Shown: positions 18,246 to 25,821 of the stretch, piece by piece
How positions within the stretch are numbered: position 1 is the first letter of the stretch
How the letters are laid out: every line of letters begins with the position of its first letter
Assembly (NCBI GenBank): GCA_018716575.1
Contig: DVJR01000010.1
Span: 1 to 39,751 of the forward strand
Direction: 5' to 3'
DNA from: Candidatus Scatomonas merdavium
GTDB lineage: Bacteria > Bacillota > Clostridia > Lachnospirales > Lachnospiraceae
DNA: 39,751 bases
Translations under genes and position numbers: made by a program
The notes under the pieces: generated by a model
What the model was told of the DNA's origin: nothing
Databases searched by the model: none
The model's input: only the letters and a program-made list of their open reading frames with translations

Positions 18246-19590
18246 CCATAGTAAAACAACCGTTTTAAATCACATGCTGCTGGATGGTGTCTATGAAAGC
18301 ATCGGTATCAGCAGAAATGTCCGGAAATACGGGGAGGAAATACTGAAAGGGCTGAAGGAGCGTTTTGACCGGATTGACGAAACGGCTGAATACAATCAGC
18401 TGAAGGTTATCCGCGCCATGCAGGAAAACAGAGTCAGCGAGGCATGCCTCTACGCTTCAAGCGGCTATGGCTACAATGACATCGGAAGGGATACTCTGGA
18501 AAAGGTCTACGCATCTGTATTCCGCACTGAAGACGCGCTGGTGCGCCCCCAGATCACCTGTGGCACCCATGCGTTAGCCGTGGCGCTGGCCGGGAATCTC
18601 CGGCCCGGAGACGAGCTCCTTTCTCCTGTGGGAAAGCCTTACGATACGCTGGAGGAGGTTATCGGCATCCGTCCCTCCAACGGTTCCCTGGCGGAGTACG
18701 GCGTAACCTACCGCCAGGTGGATCTGCTGCCGGACGGCTCCTTTGATTATGAAGGCATCCGTAACGCAGTCACAGACAAAACGCGGATGGTGACGATTCA
18801 GCGCTCCAAGGGTTACCAGACCCGCCCCACTCTGTCTGTGAAACGGATCGGAGAGCTGATCGCTTTTCTGAAAAGTATCAGGCCCGATCTGATCTGCATG
18901 GTGGACAATTGCTACGGAGAATTTGTAGAGCCTGCGGAGCCTTCGGAAGCGGGCGCAGATCTGATCGTCGGCTCACTGATTAAAAATCCCGGCGGCGGCC
19001 TGGCTCCTGCCGGCGGGTATATCGCCGGAAAACGGCAGTATGTGGAGAATGTGGCCTACCGTCTGACTTCCCCGGGACTCGGCAAGGAGGTGGGCGCTTC
19101 TCTGGGCGTGAACCAGTCCTTCTATCAGGGCTTTTTCCTGGCGCCGTATGTGACAGCTTCCGCTCTGAAGGGGGCCATTTTTGCCGCCAATGTCTATGAG
19201 CGGCTGGGCTTTCCGGTCCTTCCCAATGGTACGGAGAGCCGGCATGACATTATCCAGGCAGTTACTCTGGGCAGCCCCGAGGCGGTCATCGCTTTCTGCC
19301 GGGGTATCCAGGCGGCCGCTCCTGTGGACAGCCACGTGGCGCCGGAGCCCTGGGCTATGCCGGGGTATGATTCCGACGTCATTATGGCGGCAGGCGCTTT
19401 CGTACAGGGATCTTCCATTGAGCTGAGCGCCGACGGCCCCATCAAGCCGCCCTATGCCGTCTATTTTCAGGGAGGCCTTACCTGGGCCCACGCGAAGCTG
19501 GGAATTCTCATGAGCCTGCAGAAGCTGGTGGATGCGGGTCTTGCGTCTCTGCCTGCTGCGGCGGGGGACGGAGAGGGCAGTCCGGCTTAA
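18235..19590 (+). CDS. Methionine gamma-lyase family / aluminium-resistance-like PLP protein (YnbB-like)
   Basis: ASSGYGYNDIGRDTLEKVYASVF, CGTHALAVALAGNLRPGDELLSPVGKPYDTLEEVIG, DNCYGEFVE, GSLIKNPGGGLAPAGGYIAG; ATG 18235 overlaps miaA. Confidence 0.9.
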   Translation: MNSDHSKTTVLNHMLLDGVYESIGISRNVRKYGEEILKGLKERFDRIDETAEYNQLKVIRAMQENRVSEACLYASSGYGYNDIGRDTLEKVYASVFRTEDALVRPQITCGTHALAVALAGNLRPGDELLSPVGKPYDTLEEVIGIRPSNGSLAEYGVTYRQVDLLPDGSFDYEGIRNAVTDKTRMVTIQRSKGYQTRPTLSVKRIGELIAFLKSIRPDLICMVDNCYGEFVEPAEPSEAGADLIVGSLIKNPGGGLAPAGGYIAGKRQYVENVAYRLTSPGLGKEVGASLGVNQSFYQGFFLAPYVTASALKGAIFAANVYERLGFPVLPNGTESRHDIIQAVTLGSPEAVIAFCRGIQAAAPVDSHVAPEPWAMPGYDSDVIMAAGAFVQGSSIELSADGPIKPPYAVYFQGGLTWAHAKLGILMSLQKLVDAGLASLPAAAGDGEGSPA

Positions 19591-19591
19591 G

Positions 19592-19610
19592 GCGGGAGGG
19601 CGGTTCCCGC
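19592..19610 (+). terminator. Putative hairpin after the methionine gamma-lyase-like gene (weak terminator/attenuator)
   Basis: GCGGGA / TCCCGC stem, 7-nt loop, followed by a weak U-rich stretch (ATTCTTTGTCCTT). Confidence 0.35.
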
Positions 19611-19638
19611 ATTCTTTGTCCTTCAGAAAGGAGAGCGT

Positions 19639-20829
19639 ATGAGCAAACGTGTGGTAATTATAGGCGGAGGCGCATCCGGCCTGATGGCCGCTGTCCAGGC
19701 AGCCAGATGCGGCGCCGCAGTGACGGTCCTGGAAGCCAATGAAAAGCCGGGGAAAAAGCTGCTGGCCACCGGAAACGGCAGATGCAACCTGACGAATCTG
19801 ACTCAGGAGAGAGGCTGCTACAGGGGCGGGGACTGGGCGTTTACCGAAAAGATCCTGGAACAGTTTCCCGTTTCCGCGGCAATTTCTTTTTTCTCGTCCC
19901 TGGGGATTTATACGAAAAACCGGAACGGCTGGATCTATCCCAACAGCGACCAGGCTTCCTCTGTGCTTCAGGTGCTTCTTCTGGAGGCGGCCAGCCGGAA
20001 GGTCAAGCTAAAAACCAGAGAAAAGGTCGTATCGGTGAAAAAGAAGGATTCTTTTTTTGTGACAGAGACAGACACCTGGCATTATGAATCGGATGCGGTG
20101 ATCGTGGCCTGCGGGAGCCCGGCTTCGGCCATCGAGGGCGCTTCGGATACCGCGGCAGATATTGCAGGCAGTTTCGGCCACCGGTTCATCCCGTTCCGTC
20201 CTGCGCTTGTGCCTTTGAAATGCCAGGGAAGCTGGTTTTCCAAATGGGCAGGCGTCCGGGTGCAGGCCTCGGCCACGCTGATTCTGGCCGGTGAGCGAGC
20301 CCGGACGGAAACCGGAGAAGTACAGCTGACAGACTACGGCATTTCCGGAATACCGGTTTTTCAGCTGAGCCGTTATGCAGTCCGCGCCCTGGAGGAGGGC
20401 TGCAGTGTGATGGTCAGCCTTGATTTTCTGCCCGGCTATGAGAGGGAGAGCCTGTACAGCTATCTGGAATGGCGGATGGAGCAGTGTCCCTATAAAACTC
20501 TGCAGCAGTCCCTGATCGGCCTGATTCCTGACCGCCTGATCCCGCTGGCGGCTCCGGCAGAGGCAGACCTCTTCCGTGTGGCGGAATTCCTTAAGGATTT
20601 TCCGGTTATTATCAGAGGGGCGGCTTCCATGGCCCAGGCACAGGTCTGCTCCGGCGGAGTCTGTACGGAGGAACTTACAGAGCATATGGAATCCCGCCGC
20701 GTCCCGGGATTGTATTTTACCGGCGAAGCGGTAGACGTAGATGGCGCATGCGGAGGATACAATCTCCAGTGGGCCTGGTCCAGCGGAGCGGTAGCGGGAT
20801 GCGCCTGTGCCGGAGGAAAAGAGCTATGA
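19639..20829 (+). CDS. HI0933/YhiN family FAD-dependent oxidoreductase
   Basis: VVIIGGGASGLMAAVQAAR, EANEKPGKKLLATGNGRCNLTN, C-terminal GLYFTGEAVDVDGACGGYNLQWAWSSG. Confidence 0.93.
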   Translation: MSKRVVIIGGGASGLMAAVQAARCGAAVTVLEANEKPGKKLLATGNGRCNLTNLTQERGCYRGGDWAFTEKILEQFPVSAAISFFSSLGIYTKNRNGWIYPNSDQASSVLQVLLLEAASRKVKLKTREKVVSVKKKDSFFVTETDTWHYESDAVIVACGSPASAIEGASDTAADIAGSFGHRFIPFRPALVPLKCQGSWFSKWAGVRVQASATLILAGERARTETGEVQLTDYGISGIPVFQLSRYAVRALEEGCSVMVSLDFLPGYERESLYSYLEWRMEQCPYKTLQQSLIGLIPDRLIPLAAPAEADLFRVAEFLKDFPVIIRGAASMAQAQVCSGGVCTEELTEHMESRRVPGLYFTGEAVDVDGACGGYNLQWAWSSGAVAGCACAGGKEL

Positions 20830-22442
20830 TTCAGATTACACAGTTGAAGCTCCCTGTGGAGCATACGGAAAAAGAGCTGAAGGAAAGGATCGCGGCAGAA
20901 CTCGGGATCCGTACGAAGGAATTAAAAGGCTGGAAAATTGTCAGGCGTTCCGTAGATGCCAGAAAAAAAGAAGAGCTGAAATACGTGTATACCATCTGGG
21001 CGGAAACAGCAGAAGAAAACAGAATCCTCGCAAAAAGTAGACATAAAAATATTATGTCAATTATCCCGGGGAAATACATGTTTCCGGAATCCGGCGGCGC
21101 AAAACTGGAGCGGCCGCCTGTAATCGTAGGAAGCGGTCCGGCCGGATTATTTTGCGGTTATGCCCTGGCGCTGCATGGCTATCAGCCTGTTATTCTGGAA
21201 CAGGGCGATCCTGCTTCGGTCCGGCGGGAGAAGGTGGAGGCCTTCTGGAAGGACGGCGTTCTGGACCCGGACAGCAACGTGCAGTTCGGCGAGGGGGGCG
21301 CCGGAACCTTTTCCGACGGAAAGCTGAACACTGGCGTTAAGGACAGAAACGGGCGGAACCAGGAGGTGCTGCGGATATTTGTGGAGGCCGGGGCGCCTGA
21401 GGAAATTCTCTATGACGCCCGCCCGCATCTGGGCACCGATCTGCTGGTGAGAATCGTGGAAAATATACGGAACAGAATTCTGGAGGCGGGCGGAGAGGTG
21501 CGCTTCCGTTCAAAAGCGGCGGATCTGATTCTACGGGACGGCCGCGTCCGCGGCGTGCGCCTGTCAGACGGAGAAGAGCTGGAGACAGAGGTGGTAGTGC
21601 TGGCTACAGGCCACAGCGCCAGGGATACCTTCTCTATGCTGCATGACAAAGGGCTGCAGATGCAGCCGAAGTCTTTTGCCGTGGGCGTGCGGGTGGAGCA
21701 TCCTCAGCGTCTGATCACGGAACGCCAGTACGGGCCGGACGCTCCGGCCTCTCTTGGAGCCGCAGCCTACCGGCTGGCCCATACGCTGGAAAACGGCCGG
21801 GGCGTCTATTCCTTCTGCATGTGTCCCGGCGGCTATGTGGTCAATGCTTCTTCGGAGCCGGAAAGGCTGGCTGTCAACGGTATGAGCTACCACGCGCGGG
21901 ACTCCCTGAACGCCAACAGCGCTATTGTGGTGTCCGTGACGCCGGAGGATTTTGCAGCGTACCATCAGGAGGGAACATCTCCGGTGCTGGACGGCGTCGC
22001 TTTTCAGCGGGAGCTGGAGCGCAGGGCTTATCTCTGCGGAGGGGGCGCGGTTCCTGTCCAGAGATTTGAGGATTTCTGCCGGAATAAAGCCGGTGGTTCC
22101 GGTGGCCTTGCTCCCTGTATAAAAGGCCGGTACGAATACGCTAATGTACGGGAAATCTTTCCGGAATATCTTTCCGACTCCCTGGAACGGGGAATTCGTT
22201 CCTTTGACAAAAAGATTCCGGGCTTTGCCGGAGCAGACGTTTTGCTCTCCGGCGTGGAAAGCCGTACCTCATCTCCTGTGCGGATCTGCCGTGATGAGAA
22301 TCTGGAAAGCAGTATTTCCGGCATCTATCCCTGCGGAGAAGGCGCGGGATATGCGGGCGGAATTACCTCAGCAGCCATGGACGGGCTTCGTATAGCAGAG
22401 GCTGTCGCCGGAAAATACAGACCTGTCCATAAAATTTTATGA
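20826..22442 (+). CDS. NAD(P)/FAD-dependent dehydrogenase (COG2509-type)
   Basis: Start inferred at ATG 20826 (ATGA overlap with the preceding stop); PVIVGSGPAGLFCGYALA, QFGEGGAGTFSDGKLNTGVKD, CMCPGGYVVNASSE, PCGEGAGYAGGITSAAMDGL. Confidence 0.92.
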   Translation: MIQITQLKLPVEHTEKELKERIAAELGIRTKELKGWKIVRRSVDARKKEELKYVYTIWAETAEENRILAKSRHKNIMSIIPGKYMFPESGGAKLERPPVIVGSGPAGLFCGYALALHGYQPVILEQGDPASVRREKVEAFWKDGVLDPDSNVQFGEGGAGTFSDGKLNTGVKDRNGRNQEVLRIFVEAGAPEEILYDARPHLGTDLLVRIVENIRNRILEAGGEVRFRSKAADLILRDGRVRGVRLSDGEELETEVVVLATGHSARDTFSMLHDKGLQMQPKSFAVGVRVEHPQRLITERQYGPDAPASLGAAAYRLAHTLENGRGVYSFCMCPGGYVVNASSEPERLAVNGMSYHARDSLNANSAIVVSVTPEDFAAYHQEGTSPVLDGVAFQRELERRAYLCGGGAVPVQRFEDFCRNKAGGSGGLAPCIKGRYEYANVREIFPEYLSDSLERGIRSFDKKIPGFAGADVLLSGVESRTSSPVRICRDENLESSISGIYPCGEGAGYAGGITSAAMDGLRIAEAVAGKYRPVHKIL

Positions 22443-22548
22443 ACATTTTATGAAGTCATATACTTTGAAAGTTTTTTGTGCTAGAATAAAAGCTGACTCT
22501 TAAGGGGCTGCCGTTTCTGCATCGGGGAGAGAGTAGAACGGAGGAACC

Positions 22549-23247
22549 ATGAATCCATCAGGCACTATTAAATCTATGCCTGAGGCAGAGAGACCTTATG
22601 AAAAATGCCTGAATTTCGGGCCAGAAGCATTAAGCGATGCGGAACTGCTTTCTGTAATTCTGCGCTGCGGCGCACAGGGATGCAATTCGCTGGATCTGTC
22701 CAGGGATATTTTGCGTCTGTGCCGGTTTGAAGAAGGGCTGACCGGCATTCATCATCTTTCCATCCGCCAGCTTCAGGAAATAAAAGGCGTAGGACAGGTA
22801 AAGGCGCTGCAGATTAAGTGTATCGGTGAACTGTCCAAGCGCATCGCGCGGGCGGAAGCGAGAAAAAGTCTGGATTTTCAGAATCCGGAAACGATTGCGC
22901 AGTATTATATGGAAAGCCTGCGGCATGAGGAACAGGAAAATGTACGCTGTATGATGCTGGATACAAAGAATCACTTTCTGGGAGATGTCGCCCTGACCCG
23001 GGGAACGGTTAATACGTCTCTTATATCACCCAGAGAGCTTTTCCTGGAGGCACTTGCTTTTCATGCGGTACACCTGATACTGGTACACAACCATCCCAGC
23101 GGAGATCCGACGCCCAGCCGGGATGACCTGCTGGTTACAAGGCGGATTGTCCGGGCCGGCGAGCTTCTTGGAATTACGCTTCTGGATCACATCATCATCG
23201 GAGATCAGCGTTTCGTAAGCCTCAGGCAGGCGGGGATGCTTAAGTAA
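22549..23247 (+). CDS. radC: RadC family protein
   Basis: RPYEKCLNFGPEALSDAELLSVILRCG, JAMM-like LVHNHPSGDPTPSRDD, LLDHIIIGDQRFVSLRQAG. Confidence 0.95.
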   Translation: MNPSGTIKSMPEAERPYEKCLNFGPEALSDAELLSVILRCGAQGCNSLDLSRDILRLCRFEEGLTGIHHLSIRQLQEIKGVGQVKALQIKCIGELSKRIARAEARKSLDFQNPETIAQYYMESLRHEEQENVRCMMLDTKNHFLGDVALTRGTVNTSLISPRELFLEALAFHAVHLILVHNHPSGDPTPSRDDLLVTRRIVRAGELLGITLLDHIIIGDQRFVSLRQAGMLK

Positions 23248-23269
23248 CCAAAGAGGGGATTGGGTACGA

Positions 23270-24286
23270 ATGTTGTTTCAGCAGGTTTACGGTATAGATC
23301 TGGGTACCAGTACGGTTAAGATCTACGACTGGAAAAAAGATACCATTACCAAAGAAGAAAACATGATAGCGGTGAGAGACAGAGATACGGTCTTTGCCGT
23401 GGGCAATGAAGCCTATGAGATGTTTGAAAAAACACCGGAAAACATCCAGGTTGTAACGCCCATGTCAAATGGCCGTATTAGTGATGTCCTTCTTGTGGAG
23501 GCCATTCTTCATACCCTGCTCTCCCGTGAGCATACCTCCATGGGTCACCGTCCTACCATCTATTTTTCTGTTCCCATGGATATGACTGAGATCGAAAAGC
23601 GGGCATACTATTCTGTCGCCAGAAGAGGAAAGCTCAAAAAATGCCGTGTATATCTGGTGGAAAAGCCCATTGCCGACGCGCTGGCGCTTGGTATTCCTCT
23701 GCACAGGACCAGGGGCTCCATGATCGTTAATATGGGAGCACAGAGCACGGAGGTTTCCGTACTGGCCGACGGGCGGGTCATTATGAGCCGCATGATACCG
23801 AGCGGAGGAAAAAAGTTTGATGAGGCCATAGCAGCGGCCGTACGCCGGAAAAACAGTTTTCAGATCAGCACGAGAACAGCAAAGCGCCTGAAAATTGCCT
23901 TGACAGATCTGGGCAGCAGCCGTCGGGAGGGAAGAAAGGCGATGGGCATCGACACGGTAACCGGCCTTCCCAGAGATGGAATCGTCACATCGCATACCGT
24001 GACGGAAACAGTCCGGGAGCAGGTATCCAGAATAGCGGATGAAACCCGGAAAATTCTGGACCGGACGCCGCCGCAGATTCATTCGGCTATTCAGGACGAG
24101 GGAATTTATCTGGCCGGAGGAAGTACGCAGCTTCCGGGACTGGACCGTTTCCTGAGCCAGTATCTGGACTGCCCGGTTCAGCTGTCACAGTATTACGATC
24201 TGTGTACGATCTGCGGACTGAAGGAATTGATTAACCACCCGGCGCTGCAGCGCTGGGCATCCGTTCCAAAAATGAGAAAGTATTAA
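23270..24286 (+). CDS. mreB: MreB/Mbl family actin-like protein, divergent
   Basis: YGIDLGTSTVKIY, KTPENIQVVTPMSNGRISD, PSGGKKFDEAI, TVTGLPRDGIVTS, GIYLAGGSTQLPGLD; followed by mreC and mreD; several catalytic motifs degenerate. Confidence 0.88.
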   Translation: MLFQQVYGIDLGTSTVKIYDWKKDTITKEENMIAVRDRDTVFAVGNEAYEMFEKTPENIQVVTPMSNGRISDVLLVEAILHTLLSREHTSMGHRPTIYFSVPMDMTEIEKRAYYSVARRGKLKKCRVYLVEKPIADALALGIPLHRTRGSMIVNMGAQSTEVSVLADGRVIMSRMIPSGGKKFDEAIAAAVRRKNSFQISTRTAKRLKIALTDLGSSRREGRKAMGIDTVTGLPRDGIVTSHTVTETVREQVSRIADETRKILDRTPPQIHSAIQDEGIYLAGGSTQLPGLDRFLSQYLDCPVQLSQYYDLCTICGLKELINHPALQRWASVPKMRKY

Positions 24287-24300
24287 CAGGAAAATCATCC

Positions 24301-25293
24301 ATGAAAAAGAAAAAAAAATTTCAGATAAAAAGTAAACATCTTCTGGTTATCATGACAGGTGTCTGTATCAGCGCCATCGCTCTGACTGTTACGGAAAAAG
24401 TCTCTATCGCGCCCCTCCGGGATGCGGCCGGAATGCTGATTGTTCCGTTTCAGAATGGAATTAACCAGGTGGGAAACTGGCTTACAGATCTGCAGAAGGG
24501 ATTTCAGAACGTGGAGGACCTTGCGGCAGAAAACGAGGCATTACAGGAAAGAGTGAACCAGCTGACTGAAGAAAACAGCATTTTAAGTCAGAATCAGGCG
24601 GAGCTGGAGCGGCTGCAGGAACTCTATCAGCTGGACGGCAATTATTCGGAGTACGATAAGATGGCGGCGCAGATTATCTCCCGGGATACGGGTAACTGGT
24701 ACAGTACCTTTATCATTAATAAAGGCAGCGATGACGGCATTGCCGTAGACATGAATGTTATAAGTGACGGCGGCCTGGTTGGAATTGTGACGGAAGTGGG
24801 GCGAAACTGGGCTACAGTCCGTACAATTATTGATGATTCCAGCAATGTCAGCGCCATGACCGCCACGACTTCTGACACATGTATTGTATCCGGCGACCTG
24901 CGGCTGCAGGATGAGGGAAAGCTGGCCTTCAGCCAGATGAATACAGAAAATGAAATAGCAGCAGGAGAGCAGATTGTCACTTCCAACATCAGTGACAAAT
25001 ATCTGAGGGGAATTCTGATAGGCTATATATCTGAAGTGACAGAGGATTCCAACCACCTGACCAAAACAGGATATATTATACCGGCGGTGGATTTTCAGCA
25101 TATTCAGGAAGTTCTGGTCATTACAGAACTGAAGGATACGGGAGACAGTACGAACAGCGAAGCTGCCGCTGCAACCGACGGCGGGGCTCCCGCATCGGTT
25201 TCTTCCGGCAGCGGTCAGGAGGAGACGAGCGGCAGCAGTTCTCAGAGTGCGGGGACTTCTGATACGGCGGACGACGGAACAGGAGGCGAATAA
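24301..25293 (+). CDS. mreC: Rod shape-determining protein MreC
   Basis: N-terminal TM, coiled coil (LAAENEALQERVNQLTEENSIL), NKGSDDGIAVDMNVISDGGLVGIV; low-complexity Ser/Gly/Thr C-terminus. Confidence 0.94.
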   Translation: MKKKKKFQIKSKHLLVIMTGVCISAIALTVTEKVSIAPLRDAAGMLIVPFQNGINQVGNWLTDLQKGFQNVEDLAAENEALQERVNQLTEENSILSQNQAELERLQELYQLDGNYSEYDKMAAQIISRDTGNWYSTFIINKGSDDGIAVDMNVISDGGLVGIVTEVGRNWATVRTIIDDSSNVSAMTATTSDTCIVSGDLRLQDEGKLAFSQMNTENEIAAGEQIVTSNISDKYLRGILIGYISEVTEDSNHLTKTGYIIPAVDFQHIQEVLVITELKDTGDSTNSEAAAATDGGAPASVSSGSGQEETSGSSSQSAGTSDTADDGTGGE

Positions 25294-25821
25294 ATGCGCA
25301 GAAAAATCATTACAATTATTCTGATTCTTGTGACCTTTCTGCTGCAGAGCACGCTGTTCCCGGCCCTTCCGATTTCCTATGTGACGCCGAACCTGCTTCT
25401 GATTCTGACGGTGTCCTTCGGATTTATGCACGGAAAAAGAACCGGCCTGTGGGTGGGATTTTTCTGCGGGCTGTGCATTGACCTGTTTTACAGCAATCTG
25501 TTTGGATTCTATTCGCTGGTCTATATGTATGTCGGCTATCTGAACGGGCTGCTCTATAAAATGTTTTTCGATGAAGACATAAAAGTACCCATGATCCTGG
25601 TGGCTGTCAGCGATTTGGGTTATAATCTGATTTTTTATCTGATTCAGTTTGTATTCCGGATGCGATTTGATTTCTGGACTTATTTCCAGCACGTAATTCT
25701 TCCGGAAGTAGTCTATACGGTACTGCTGACGATTATTTTTTACCGGATCTATTTTATTATCAACAAGAAACTGGCAGCGGACGAATTGGAGGGACAGCAA
25801 TCACCTTGGCTAAGAAAATAA
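25294..25821 (+). CDS. mreD: Rod shape-determining protein MreD
   Basis: Hydrophobic 175 aa, FMHGKRTGLWVGFFCGLCIDLFYSNLFGFYSLVYMYVGYLNG; mreBCD order. Confidence 0.92.
   Translation: MRRKIITIILILVTFLLQSTLFPALPISYVTPNLLLILTVSFGFMHGKRTGLWVGFFCGLCIDLFYSNLFGFYSLVYMYVGYLNGLLYKMFFDEDIKVPMILVAVSDLGYNLIFYLIQFVFRMRFDFWTYFQHVILPEVVYTVLLTIIFYRIYFIINKKLAADELEGQQSPWLRK

Noticed and set aside
19639-20829. Specific annotation as BaiN (bile-acid reductase)
   Set aside because: The HI0933/YhiN family is broad and housekeeping-like; no other bai genes are nearby.
24583-25800. 405-aa antisense ORF opposite mreC/mreD
   Set aside because: Spans two confident plus-strand genes; His/Gln/Arg-rich artefact composition, no domain.
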